This document shows, piece after piece, positions 1-11,933 of a stretch of 64,000 nucleotides of DNA. Below the pieces are notes generated by a model that was given only the letters and a program-made list of their open reading frames with translations, was not told the origin of the DNA and made no database searches. Position 1 is the stretch's first letter; each line of letters starts with the position of its first letter. The position numbers and the translations under genes were made by a program. The DNA comes from Tachypleus tridentatus. Its lineage: Eukaryota > Arthropoda > Merostomata > Xiphosura > Limulidae. Location: positions 160,351,290 to 160,415,289 of the forward strand of contig NC_134834.1 of assembly GCF_004210375.1 (NCBI RefSeq), written 5' to 3'.

Positions 1-2104
1 AAAAAATAATGTATGAACAACAACAGACAACTCTGCCCCTCAAGGTTGTCCTAGTATACCCACTCTTGGGTAAATTAAAAATCCAAACCCAAGATTTACT
101 TTTCAGAAGGTCAATTTCCCTCTTAAATTCCAGTTAAAATACTGACCTTCAGTACTGCTAATGACAACTCACTTCATAACACAATCAACATGTTAGAAAA
201 ATATACTGTCTTTACCTAAGCCTAGCCTGTCCAAACCTTAAATATGTGTCCTCTGATATTACTTTAACAACACAGCAAAAATATTTTGTCCTATTGACTT
301 TTCCTGTCCCACAGGTAATCTTGTATACAATTAGCAAATATAAGATTACTAATTCACTGTCATAAAATTCCTTAAAATATACCAAATCTTTTGAGGTTCT
401 TAATGGTGAGAAATTAATGCTTATTACATACAGTTTTTTTTTTATATGGTGAAGGAAAAAAACAAACAAAAAAAAACCAGTAGAAAACACATTGGTTAGG
501 ACTTTGAAGAAAAAATACACAAGACAAGAGTATTTTACAGTGAATGCTGTTAGTGGTAACAGATACAAGTAATTTATACATCATGATAGAGTTCCTTAGC
601 TATGTGAAAAACAAAAATTACTTAGTAAAACTATCATTTTGGACAAAATTTTTTTTGCAGGACACAAAGATTACATAAATGGAGACATTTAGATTATGAG
701 TTAAATTGATTATGAGTTAGATATGTGAACAGAATGGTATAGAGAAGTTGTCTGCTCAAACAGGATCAAGTTAAGATAAGGTAAACTTTAAGTTAACAGT
801 GATGGAAGTTGTAGCTTTTGGAAGATAGTGTCTTGACTTTCAGAAGAGATGAGGTTAATTAATTAGACAAAAGAAGTAAACAATAACAAGCTCAGTGTTT
901 CTACCTTGATTCAAAAAGTCTTTGTAATAGGATTGTTTTAACATCATTACCTTTGATGTTTTAAATGAGACAGTTTGCAGTACTAATAAGAATTGTCCCA
1001 AATTTCATAAGAAATTGGATGATTGATCTAAATGAAGGTGAAAAAAAATGAAAAGTGTGAAAAATTTTGTTACAAGTGAAATTATCTGAGGAAATTATTT
1101 TTTCCAATATCTTACAATCAAATAGAAAGTAATTTTCTAAATATGAAGTCAAATAAAAACATTATTAATATTTATAAAATATCAAGCCTGTTTTTTTGTA
1201 GTTAAGCACAAAGCTACATAAGAAGCTATTTATGAAAGCAGCAAAATTTGGTGAATTTAAGAAAGCTTGATAACTATATGAATGAGAAGGAATGGTTTCA
1301 AGATTTTATTATATACATATATTTTTTTTCTTTTAATTTAGAGGGTGGGTCAGCCTACATGAACCAATATGTCCCTTGTTGTCCCTAAACATGTTATACG
1401 AGACCCAAAATGTGTGTTCGCATGAATATATTTATTTCTTAAATGAGTTTTACAAAAAGATAGTCAAAATAATAAACAGAAAAAGATAAAAACAAAAAAA
1501 TTCAATACTCAATACATCTAACATTAATCAAATGAAATATGAAAATCTTTTACTTTGAAGTTATAAAGTTTTTACCAAAAGCAGTTTTATGAATAGAAAT
1601 ATGAAATCAAGATTTCACTGTACCTTTGAAAGATTCTCAGAGGAATGTTTTTATGAAGGAAAAGAATGTGGGTAACATGATTAACATTGTTAGTAATTAG
1701 AAAGAAGATTACACAGCCTTAAAATGTGATCTTTGTAAGTTACCAGACACAGAGACAAGTTCTGAAGACTAAAGGATTATTGGTGTGAATATTTCAAACA
1801 CAACAACAAAGTGATAGAGATGAAGATGGAGTTTCAGTTTCTGTTTGAAAGATGTTGAAGCCAATTGTTAGAAATCATCATGAAAACTCCTCAAAAGTTG
1901 ATATTACTTAATGTTGAACATGACTTTCTTATGAGATTAGTATAAAAAAATAGGTTTAATAACTTCATGTTATTTTCATTTTTTGATTAATATTAGTCCT
2001 TTGGCAGCTCATTATTAGGTCTTTGTTCTTTATAAACCATGCCAATAATTTAGATTATAAAAATTCTATACAGATCAATTCTTAAGTTCAGAAAAATCAG
2101 AATA

Positions 2105-2245
2105 GTATTAGTGATTTTGTATATTGCTAAACACAAAGCTACACTACACACTATCTGAGCTAAGACCAATATAGTTATCACAACCAGAACTTTAGTGTTA
2201 CAAGACCCAAGATTTTCCACTGTGCCACCACAAGGTTGGTATAAA
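2105..2245 (-). repeat. Decayed SINE (family 2) fragment
   Basis: On the minus strand it shows a tRNA-like head with GTGGCACAGTGG, then TGTAACACTAAA, and the 3' marker TAGCTTTGTGTTTAGCA. It is the same family as 6730-6845 and 7312-7431 but strongly diverged. A still shorter relic of the same tail lies near 1187-1235. Confidence 0.45.
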
Positions 2246-2861
2246 AAAGGTGGCATGAAAGTGAAAAATTACTTACAGTAGTGATAAGTGTAACAAGTAA
2301 CTTAGCTGTAGAAACTTGGGAAATGATATATTACTTGTGAGAGAAGATTTATTTTATGGAGATAGAAAAATGAAATATATACGTGTCTGTTTTCATTTAA
2401 ATTTAACACTATAGTGTTATGACTTAGATAGTCAACTAGTGTGAGTGTCAAATTTTATTTTCAGAAGTAATAACTTACTATAAATTTGTATATATAACTA
2501 TTTAGGAATTACATTGTGTAGTTCAATTAATATATTATTGCAGCATGTTACTAGAACCTTGCAAGTTTTATCAGTGTTTTAACTGAGTATTATTATCTCA
2601 TAATACCTAGCAGTGTGTGAAAAGTTCTAGATTTTGGTTGGGGTATACATAATCATCAGAAATTTAGTTTGATAGACAGACCTATGCTGCATCATTTTGA
2701 GTTTAGCCATAAGCATATTGTGGTGATTTCTAAAGAGAAATTATCATAGATTGTATTGCAATAACAGAGGAGGAAAGATAAAATTTGTCTTGTGAACTAT
2801 GTTCTAAAGCAACTGAACCAGCCTATTTTGACTTTGATTGAAGAGAGACAATTATTGAAAG

Positions 2862-2970
2862 CATATATTTGACTTGTTTTAATATATTATTTTAAAACAA
2901 GTAGACTGTGTGCTATTTGTTTAATGTTGAAATTTTTCATCAACAAGTCACAGGCACCTACTGTGAAGAA
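2862..2970. repeat. Dispersed repeat copy 1 with internal palindrome
   Basis: About 105 bp shared with 15282-15382, in the same orientation. Both contain a TTGACTTGTTTT...TTTTAAAACAA palindrome (here perfect 11-bp arms at 2872-2882 and 2892-2902), then TGTGTGC, a loosely conserved stretch, and a CACCTACT end. The family is not identified. Confidence 0.65.
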
Positions 2971-4298
2971 TCTAGCTCAGTCATATATAAAACCTGACTA
3001 AAACAACTTAGATTTAATTAATATTAATGTCTGAAATTTTCAGGTTCATTTTGTCTATAGAAAAAATATTCTGAAATCAACATGTGAAAAATTTAAATTT
3101 AAAGAGTATGGAGGTTATTGTAAGCTTAAGTAAGATTTCACTCAGTACACTATTTGCAAATTTAATCCCACTATTAAAGCAAGAATATTAATATGCTAAA
3201 AAGACAAGAAGAGATGGGCTATTAAATTGACACTTTAATATATGAACAATTAAGAAAGACTTGAAAACCCAACAAGTGTCTCTAAATTTCAGAATTAGTA
3301 ATCTTTTTAATTCAGATGTTCAAAACTTAAAGTTTGGTCAGACTGCTGATGGAATGTATGTTTGAATGATGAAATTATAAACTTGGAAATGAATACTTTA
3401 ACAAAGAAAAATCTAATTTAAATATGTTACATGACAGAATGTACTTCTCTTAAAATACATTACCTTACAGAATAGTTTGTCTGATGATATGGTGCACTAT
3501 TAATTTAAATTCATTCAAATTCTTGTTGGGTAAGCATATAGATGCAAAGGCATAGATTTAGTTTAGGTTATTTCCTTTATCTGTTGTTGTTAGTTTGTGA
3601 GACATTCTTTTGGTCAAACATGTTTCTACTACCATTGTTGTTTATAGGTTATGTTCTTTTTTCTTTTAATGTCTATATAATTAAAAGAACCATTTAAGTA
3701 AATCTTAATACAGAAATATTGTGCTGTAATATTTCTGATAAACTTGGCACCTGCACAAGATGCTATAACTAAAAGGATGTAATCAGTTCATACAATCTTT
3801 ATTTTTCTATAAAGTTACTTCCAAATAATAACCAACTAAACAGTACAAGTCTGGCTATCTTAAACTTGCATTTCTCATATTATAATGAAAAATGGTCAGT
3901 GAAGGAAATCCTAAAGTAATTACACCTGCTTTACTAAAACCACATGTGCCATAAGAAATCTGGATGCTTGTAACACTAATATTGCTATGCATGCTCAGTG
4001 CTAGCATGAATTCTGAGACAATGTATATACTCTATAATACTACATTTAGTACTTGATAATAGTTTACTGTATACTGTAACTTAAGATAGTCAAAAAATAT
4101 ATAGCTGGTAAGAAAGAGTAGCTATATTAAATATAATTGGTTTAAACTTATTAACTAATAAAATTCTAATAAGAACATTATAAAATCTTCTGAACTCTAT
4201 TCAGGTTTGTTTCATTTCTATAAAACCAAAGTTCTTTTATATTTTCTAATAAGTAAAAAAAGCATTTTCAAGGTGCAAAAGTATTTAAATATAGTTAC

Positions 4299-4424
4299 CG
4301 CTCTGTCACAATATGTTGTCATAAGTTTTCTAAGGGGTGTGTGTTTCTTTATTTTGAATTGGACAATACTCCCGTCCTGTCCAACAACCTTCAGATTAAT
4401 TTGTTCGTTCTCAGGTTTTACTCC
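4299..4424 (-). CDS. SUMO: SUMO coding exon 2 (ubiquitin-fold N-terminal half)
   Basis: 126 bases, 42 codons, phase 0 at both ends, acceptor CACAG and donor GTAACT on the minus strand. It encodes beta1-beta2-alpha1 of the SUMO fold, including the [14 protein letters not shown] segment that forms the SIM-binding groove. The open frame continues into the intron on both sides; those residues are not part of the protein. Confidence 0.95.
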
Positions 4425-5765
4425 CTGTGAAAAACACGAAAAAAATTTAAAAACCAAAAAATATTTTTAAGTACCCTACAGACATTTTTCTTTTTCTATA
4501 AATCAACACTATTTTATTCATTATTTTCATAATTTATGTCACAGTCATCAAATGAATGAAACCAATTTGTCTGATGACGGGTATCAACAATTCCTCACAT
4601 GAACATATCAATACACAAGTTAACATACTAAACAAAATATTTTCCTTGTTGATGTGAAATCTGTGAATCATTCACACTAACAGCACAAACTGTTTAGTCA
4701 TATGACTTTCTAAAAACCATTCATTACAAAAAAGTAATACATTAATATGTCATTAACTATACTTTGATTGAGAATAAACTCAGATGTTGCTTCAGGATAT
4801 CTTAATAGTTCATAGTGTATGTATTTTAACTAATAAAAGAAAAAGACATGTATAAATAAAACAAGAAAATGGTAAGCATGTACAACAGGTTTTTCAAGAC
4901 ATTTTCATTAGGTTAAAAATATTCAATTAAATAAGAATAAGACTTAGTGTTTTAAACCATTTTAACAAGAATTATTTAAAAAAACAAAACATAAAATGAT
5001 TTTAATAACCAAGTGATGCATCATTAAAGTAAAAAGTTTAAGTTTTGTGCAATTTATTTGACATTTAGAAAAAAAAAAAATAATGGATTCTCTTTCTTCA
5101 CAAACATGAAAATTGGTCAATCAATTTAATATAAACTCAAACCGTTTACTTCATTAAAATAATTTTAACAATTGCACTTAGCATTATTGAGCAAGCCATA
5201 TGCTTATGCCTACAGCCCAGTGATAAATTTCAAAGTAAAACATCATTGTCGAATTATTTTAAATATAAAGACTGTTTTAGGCCTCTTCATGTTTGCAGCT
5301 CAGCCACAGTCAATTGTCCAATGTAAATTTCTGATGCGAAGGCAACATATATAATACTTCTTTTTAATTACGTCAGGTTATAATTCAAATTTATTTTTTA
5401 GTAAGATATATATGTATATATATAACAAAATATATCTGTTATCATCACTATCAGGTTGTTGGATAATCTATCTATCGTCTTTGGCCAGTAGGCAATACTG
5501 TTACTAATTTAAATACTGTCCATAATAATAGTAACATGAACAGTATTTCAAATATTAATTACTGCAATAGATTAAATCATAGATGATATTTTAATAAATG
5601 ATGTTACTATTGATAGGATTTTTTTACACAATACATGACATTTTCTTTTACTTTAATCGTTAAAGTGGTAGAAAAGAAAACGAGAAATAATAACTAATTT
5701 TTCTTTCACAGAGACACTTAATAGCAGAAACTGCACTTCACAATCACCTTTTTCTCATCTGACAT
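4299..5765 (-). CDS. SUMO: SUMO (Smt3-type) gene, first two coding exons; 3' part outside window
   Basis: Small ubiquitin-like modifier, conjugated to lysines of target proteins by the E1/E2 (Ubc9) SUMO pathway, mainly in the nucleus. Exon 1 (5765 down to 5748) reads MSDEKK and exon 2 (4424 down to 4299) reads [18 protein letters not shown] and on to [15 protein letters not shown]. Together they give residues 1-48 of a protein whose family length is about 90-100. The start matches the N-terminus known for fly Smt3, and the beta-grasp core [20 protein letters not shown] is diagnostic. Both exons end in phase 0; donors are GTGATT and GTAACT and the exon 2 acceptor is CACAG. VKPE (Lys9) is a psi-K-x-E SUMO consensus, as in SUMO2/3. 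Exons for the rest of the fold and the diglycine tail were not found in 1-4298 and presumably lie beyond the left edge. Nothing suggests a pseudogene: the intron is present and the frame is clean. Confidence 0.93.
5748..5765 (-). CDS. SUMO: SUMO coding exon 1 (MSDEKK)
   Basis: Eighteen coding bases from ATG (5765-5763) to AAG, followed on the minus strand by donor GTGATT. It was chosen because it supplies the expected short N-terminus in phase 0 for exon 2. The 5' UTR should lie just above 5765. Confidence 0.85.
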
Positions 5766-6729
5766 CTTCTCCGTTTCAGTAAATACAAATCCTGTTTTAC
5801 GCCTAACAGTTTACTTTATCTAATTCAGCGCCATTCACTCGACTTCAGTTAACCAGATACAGAGCGTCATCTATAGGTTTAAACTTCTCCATGTCCTCAT
5901 CATAGTTTTATCATTCTATTCAAAACTCATAATAATTATAAAAAATAATTACATTTTCCTCTGAGTTTAACAAATGGTGAACCAAATGTTTTACTTGGCT
6001 ACAAGGAATATGTTCAGTTGCACAGAGTGAACTATATTTAATAAGCAAGTAGTTTTAATGAGTAGTTTCTTAATAGTATTTCATTTAAATAGTTTTAAAA
6101 TATGAAAATGCAAAATATTTGTGTAATACGAAACTGTTACAGAATTTTTAAATGGTAGAAGTCTTTAAAGGAAGTCAAAGAGAAGACTGGCATAGCCTAT
6201 CAGCTAAATATGAGATTAACTGCACCTAAAACGAGTCACCTCTGCTGTGTGGGAACTAAACAATCTCAACCACTACTCCATCCTACAATATTCAGGTTCT
6301 GACTGTATGACAACCAGATGGTAGGCTAGGAATTAGGTGTGTTGGAAAATGCGGCATATATGTTCCAATTGTCCAACAGATGCATTAGAGGACAGTGTCA
6401 CCACAGTAGAAGGATAAGTGAAAATCCAGAGAAGCCCAGGGATTGAAATGTCCCTCAGATTCTATGGGCAAATATCCTATAAGGAAGGATGGCCGTGAGT
6501 GTATGGTAAACTTGTAACGCAATTAGCACCTAGTTCATGGTCATAACCTTGAAGAAGCAACAAGGGCAAAATTTTAGTTAGTTACAATAAAAGTTCTCTT
6601 ACAGTTATGTGGAGTGTAAAGGTCGTTTGGTTCTAACTTTATCACCAAAATGTAAATATTCCTTCACTGTGTATTACATATTCTGAAAGACAACAAAAAA
6701 TAGCTTATAAATATCGCGGAATTTGGAGA
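5766..6729. other. SUMO upstream region and unidentified spacer
   Basis: The part next to 5766-5900 should hold the SUMO 5' UTR and promoter; no core element can be placed with confidence. 6170-6560 is less AT-rich than its surroundings and may be an old repeat, but no reading frame or terminal structure could be recognised. Confidence 0.35.
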
Positions 6730-6845
6730 TTTTTTTCTTTATTTGTTATCAAGCACAAAGCTACACAAAGGGCTATCTGTGCTCTGTCCACCAAGGTTTC
6801 TAGTGTTGTAAGTCCGCAAATATACCGCTATGCCACTAGAAAGCA
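6730..6845 (-). repeat. SINE family 2, minus strand, with target-site duplication
   Basis: Read on the minus strand: CTAGTGGCATAGCGGTA head, TGCGGACTTACAACACTA, then CAGAGCACAGATAGCCC and TAGCTTTGTGCTTGATAAC plus an A-rich tail. It is flanked by GGAATTTGGAGA (6718-6729) and GGAATTTAGAGA (6846-6857), a 12-bp duplication with one mismatch, which fixes the ends. Confidence 0.8.
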
Positions 6846-7311
6846 GGAATTTAGAGAAACGTCAATATTTAATAAATACGAGCAACCAGTGTTAGTCACA
6901 CTTCAGTGTCAAAATTAAACTAAGATTTATTGCGTCTAATAGAAAATAAATTTTGCAATACAATTTCTTTATTAGTTATATTTATCGTAATCTCGAATTT
7001 TTGTAAAAAAAAGATTGTTCTTGAGCTTAGGCCATGAAATTAACGTTTAACAAAAGAATAGAAATAAGTAATTTGTTAGTATTACATATAATGGAATATA
7101 TTTGTTTTTTTACAAGATATTCCAAAAGAACCGTTTCAGTGAAAGAACATGTTACATCAATATCACAGTTAACTCTAAAAATAATAATAAAAAAAGTAAT
7201 TAGCAACATAAAGTAACATTATGAAAATTAACAATTATAATTTTCCAATTAAACTGCAAAAGTGAATATCAAAACACGGGCTTGTTCGGATCTGTGCATT
7301 ACAGTATAAGA

Positions 7312-7431
7312 TGCCCCCCCAGTGGCATGTCTGCAGACTCACAACGCTAAAAACCGGGTCTCAATACCCGTGGGAACAGAGCACAGATAGCCTGTTATGT
7401 AGCTTTGCGCTTAATTCTAAACAAACAAACA
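7312..7431 (+). repeat. SINE family 2, plus strand
   Basis: AGTGGCATGTCTGCAGACTC head, AACGCTAAAAACCGGGTCTC (B-box-like), CAGAGCACAGATAGCC, TAGCTTTGCGCTTAATTC and a CAAACAAAC tail. It faces its relative at 6730-6845, 466 bp away, in inverted orientation. No clear target duplication was found. Confidence 0.75.
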
Positions 7432-7885
7432 ATACAAGACAGTGTCACAATTTAAATGTTAAACGGGGAGGAGGGTTATAAGCAGGTAATTGCAAATTCT
7501 TCACTTACGCATTTTAAAGCTTAGGTGTTATAAAAAGATTATTGATAGTTACTTTGAATTTAGTTTAAAATCTTATATCCCAAATAATGACTTCAGTAAT
7601 AAATCCCAGTGAAAAAACTTAAAAAAACATACATACACAACAGATCTTCGTCTTTTATAAATCTCATGGATTTTCTCTTACAAGCAGAAACTAATCAAAT
7701 AAGCTTTTAATAGCATTTAAAAATTTCATCAATGAGAAAAAAATGTATTTTATTTATTTGTTTTTTTATAGTTTGCTATCATGTACATTATAAAAAAATT
7801 GTCTGAGAAACTATTGACTGATATAGGAATACAACATTTATGTATTGTGATTTAAGCTCTTCAATCCGATTTCTTGACCGATTTT

Positions 7886-8040
7886 CAGTGATGTCGAGAA
7901 AACCCACTTGTAGAGAAAAATATACATGTAAAAACGGCTCGTTTGTGAACCTGACGATGACCGAAGAAGGTCGAAACGTTGTTCGGTCCTCTACGTAAAA
8001 AATTTTCTCGACCCAAACGAGCCGTTTTTACATATATATT
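7886..8040 (+). mobile_element. 155-bp insertion with hammerhead-like core (Penelope-type non-autonomous element)
   Basis: TTTCTTGACCGATTTT occurs at 7870-7885 and again at 8041-8056, a perfect 16-bp target-site duplication that delimits the insert. Inside, GTAAAAACGGCTCGTTTG (from about 7928) is matched by its inverse CAAACGAGCCGTTTTTAC (from about 8014), and GTCGAGAAAA by TTTTCTCGAC, in an A-B-A'-B' order. At 7951-7983 lies a minimal hammerhead-like core. Minimal hammerheads are established features of Penelope-like element terminal repeats; assigning this insert to that class is inference. A related fragment is at 31958-32040. Confidence 0.75.
7951..7983 (+). ncRNA. Minimal hammerhead-ribozyme-like motif
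   Basis: CTGACGA (C3-A9 box, 7951-7957), one extra T, stem II GACC (7959-7962) with loop GAAGAA and GGTC (7969-7972), then GAAA (7973-7976) and C-GTT-GTT, which could form a one-pair stem III ending in the cleavage triplet. Stem I is weak, as reported for dimer-acting minimal hammerheads of metazoan Penelope-like elements. Core boxes are seen directly; activity is not shown. Confidence 0.6.
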
Positions 8041-8394
8041 TTTCTTGACCGATTTTTCTCTTTCATTCAGTAAGTATACTCTTGACGCATTTTCAACAAT
8101 CTATTAATCTTTTTCCTTGTATTGCTATTCTAGAATTTTGAAAGTTAACAACAACAAAATGATGTCATAACTGAAAAGTTAACTTTATTTTTATTACAAA
8201 TCTTATTTGTAATATAAAGCAAATGAAAAATATTTTACAACATTTTTTGAAAAAAAACAACACACAAACATAGAAAAGGAAAACAACATTCAGACGTTTT
8301 ACATAACTGAAGGCAAAAATAAAACTTCTAAAAAAGTTTAAATTATAACGATATAAAGTATCGTGCTTTACGTTTGTTTATAACGAACAACTCC

Positions 8395-8870
8395 TTGGGG
8401 GAAGGGACTTAGTCACGTGACGGAATTTATTATGTATACATTAGGCTGTGGTGGCCGATGGCGCCAAGCGACAGAAGTAATTGTGTTGTTGAGGTGGCTT
8501 AATTATGGATAAAAGCCTTTTAGTTTTAAAGATGCTAATTGGTATTTGTACTTGTTTATAAACTTAGCATTGGTACCTACATCGGTTGGAGGTGCCCAAA
8601 AGAATTTGGTGTAAAGGTGAGGGTTATGTGTTAACTGTAAATTCTTAATAGGGTTATCGGAGGTTGGGCAAATAGGATGCGAGGTACGAGTCACACGGTC
8701 ATGGCTGCTTTGCTGTTTCTTTGGGTGCGTGTCATGCTCATTACAGGCTAAACTACGCTAAAGCAAACGTATCTTGTTTTGTGTTACGTTATAATACATA
8801 GCCCGTACATTTTCGGCAGGAAGCGTCTTTGATAAATAGGCGTTGTTAGCTTCTGTTGTTTTCTACAAAA
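8395..8870. promoter_or_regulatory. CpG-richer block, candidate JADE promoter/5' non-coding exon
   Basis: In very AT-rich surroundings this block has many CpGs and a CACGTGAC E-box (about 8415). The JADE start exon begins with a spliced 5' UTR at 11934, so an upstream non-coding exon must exist, and this is the best-looking place for it. No exon boundary can be fixed by sequence alone. It could also serve an unrecognised minus-strand transcript. Confidence 0.35.
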
Positions 8871-10528
8871 CAAGTATATTCTATTTTTCTAATTTATATT
8901 AAAATTTAATCGTCACTTGCGCAAATGTTCAGTGAGAAAATTGAAGACAGCCAAACTGACAAAAAACTGTTGTAACATTTGCAAACTGCAGTGACATTTA
9001 GCGACTTAAATATGTTTTTATTTTATATTGATAAAAAGTTAGTAACCAAATCGTGTTTCATAAAAAAAATGTAGCTTGTATGTTACTGCTGTGGTGTAGT
9101 GGCATTGTTACAATAAATACGCCTGACCATTGTTCTAAACTTGTTTTTTTCACACAGTCACCATTGGTATTTTCAAGTGTATTTAGATTAATTAGAACAT
9201 TTTCTGTTGTAAATCAAAGGCAATGAGTTGTCAATAAATACAGTGTGTTTAAAAGTATTAAATTTAATAAAGTTATTTTTTAACAGTGTGGTTTAAATAC
9301 ATCAAAAGATAGATCCTTGTGATTTATTGGAAGTTAATGCAGTGTGTATTTTAGTTTAAATTCATATTATTTGATAACTACATCATCAGTACATGAACAC
9401 TGGTGTGAATAACAAAATGAGTATGGTAGGAATGTTGGATTTTTCCTGCTGAAATAATTCACTTAGACTTTCATTGTTTGGTGAACTCGGTGAAACTTGG
9501 TAGTTTGTATAACACTTATAACAAAAGATTTACATAGAATCAAGGTTTAGTAGCATTTCATAAGTTTTAATTCAATTTTAAATATATAATTATGTTTTGA
9601 CTCTACATATGAGCAGAGATGTAATTCATATAACATTAAGAGTAAGTGACAGTTTGATTCTACAGTGCTGTACCTACACCATCTTCGGAGAAAATGTAAG
9701 AACTGAAATCCACCACTCTGTTTATATATCTTTTGGTGTAATGGTATGGGACTTGTTGGCTTATCTATAGTAAGAATTTAACTGTTATGTTTCTTTCATT
9801 TTTATTAAATTGTTTCAATAATGTTAGTTTATTTTTGCATTAAGAGTATAAACTATGCATTTGAACTGCTGTCCTCATATTACAACAAGTTGGTTATAGC
9901 ATATGCATGACAGACAGCCAGCTTCTACAAGATGTGCAGTTAATAATGGCACTAAGTATCCTGGTAGTATACCAGTTAATTTGTGATATGTATGAATTAA
10001 TGAACAAGATTCCTACCAAGGGAGTGATCTTAAGAGAAACTGATCTTGGTGAATAATGGACAGACATTTTGTTAGGTCTTTCCACAGTCAATTTATATTA
10101 GAAAATAGTAGAAAAAGCTAACAAGCAACAAAAAGGAATGTTATTACTTATTTTTAATCAGAAAAAAAAATTGAATATGGATTTTCAAGTAAAATGTAGG
10201 GCCAACTTTCACAGGTGCATACTATTTATAATTCTAGTCGTTGTTTATTTCTAAAAGACTTATATTTCGAGGAAATATACTTTTTTCTGTTGTCGTTTGT
10301 AAGGATTAAAAAGGAATTTTTATCATTTCAGTGCATTTACTGTTAATAGTATTTTTGGTCACAATCACAGTAGTATCTCACAAGATTCAGATAGGTTGGA
10401 AGATTTAGGTTAAGATCAATTTTTTATATTTATAATTAATGTGCATCTATAATTTCTTATGAAATAATAAAAATTATCTTGATGTTCAAATGTAATTTAT
10501 TTAAATGCTTGTTTAATTCCTTACGAGC
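8871..10528. other. AT-rich spacer or first JADE intron, nothing recognised
   Basis: No exon, RNA gene or well-defined repeat could be supported here. A weak SINE-head-like stretch is present near 9095-9130 only. Confidence 0.4.
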
Positions 10529-10794
10529 GTAGGCCCAGCATGGCCAGGTGGGTTAAGGCATTCAACTCGTAATCTGAGAGTTGTGGGTTCGAATCCCTGT
10601 TGCACCAAACATGCTTGTCCTCTAAGCTGTGGCAGCATTGTAATGTGACTGTCAATCCCACTATTCGTTGGTAAAAGAGTACCCCAAGAGTTGGCAGTGT
10701 ATAGTGATGAGTAGCTGCCTTCCCTCTAGTCTTACACTGCTACATTAGGGATGGCTAGAGCAGAGAGCTTTGTGTGAAATTCCAAAACAAACAA
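10529..10794 (+). repeat. SINE family 1 (tRNA-derived), full length
   Basis: tRNA-like head with A box (TGGCCAGGTGGGTTAAGGC) and B box (GGTTCGAATCC), then CACTATTCGTTGGTAAAAGA, AGCTGCCTTCCCTCTAGTCT, TTAGGGATGGCTAG, TTTGTGTGAAATTCC and a CAAA tail. It is flanked by TCCTTACGAGC (10518-10528) and TCCTTACAAGC (10795-10805), a near-perfect 11-bp duplication. The anticodon loop reads like a threonine tRNA (CGT), a tentative call. Confidence 0.9.
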
Positions 10795-11933
10795 TCCTTA
10801 CAAGCCAACTTCAATAGTTTAGCAATCAAGTTTTTAATGAGAAGAAGGTATCCAGTGTCTGGCAAGGAGTGTGATCAGCTCTCTTTGTTTATGATAAACT
10901 TTTCATTTCCTTGATTATGGATAGACAGATTAAACTTCCTAACCATTTGATGTAATTTCATATTTTTGTGAAATGTATATTCTTATTGGTTGGTTACACT
11001 AATTATTTTGATGTTAGGACTTATTAAATAAGTTGATTCACTAATCAGGAGCATGTTTACACAAGACTTTGATTGCAAGTGATAATTGTAATAACATGTT
11101 AAAATACAATGGGTGAATAATTTGCAGCATTTTAATAAGTGTTTGTCACATTTAGAGTGGTCAGTTATATCAATTATAAGACCAGCCATTGTAACAATAG
11201 ATAAAAGGAAATAATGCATTTGAAGATTTAAAAAATAATAAATCATAATTTGGTTTTTAAAGATCACCAAAGTCTTAAAATAACTCTACATTTTGACAGT
11301 TTAACTGTTAGGTTGAGTGCTGTAGAGATTCGATAGGTAACTAAAAGGTTAAACATTCTCTTTGAAGATATACCAGTTATTTGATTAAATATTAGTTATA
11401 TGAAAATTTAGTGTAATTGATAGAAAACCTTAGAGTAGCAGACTAAGTGACGTTTAAGGAAATTTTAAAGGTTCTACAACAGACAGTTTTTTTACAGATA
11501 ATAACTTAAGATGGAAAAAAAAGGAATTTAGAGATTTTTATTCAATGAATGTAAATTTTAAGAAGAGAAGAGCCTAAAGTCAATTTTAACAACTTAAAAC
11601 TGAATGGGTTGTTAAGTTCAGAACTAGAAGTACACATCATCCAGAGCATTGATTAGAGTTGTATGCTAAAAATCTTCAACATGGCTTCTTTAGTGAAGAT
11701 GTCCGAGTTAAACTTCAAGCTTTGGGATATTTTCCACAAGTGTGGTTGCATGTAGCAAGTTTGTTTGTTTTTTACATAGTAGTTGGATTAAACTACATTT
11801 AATGTTTATTAGGATAGTTTCTGGCACATATTTTCCTCACCAAATGATTATTTAATTAGAAAGAATCAAACATATTTTAAACTTTAATTAATAAGTGTAT
11901 GCAAGTTGATAACACATTTTTCTTATCTTACAG

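Larger units (their letters stand above)
1..4298. other. AT-rich DNA, probably SUMO intron; only repeat fragments seen
   Basis: No coding exon is convincing on either strand. The segment holds short minus-strand SINE-tail relics (near 1187-1235 and 2105-2245) and one copy of a dispersed repeat (2862-2970). If the SUMO gene continues to the left, this is its second intron. Confidence 0.5.

Noticed and set aside
8503-8694. 63-codon minus-strand frame as a gene
   Set aside because: The first codon is GTG and the frame extends upstream to a stop without any ATG. The text is protein-like but matches no family I know, so it is only flagged in the findings.
10532-10605. Functional tRNA gene (A and B boxes present)
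   Set aside because: It continues into the SINE body with a CAAA tail and target duplications, and the cloverleaf stems are imperfect. The same holds for 32461, 56955 and 58784.
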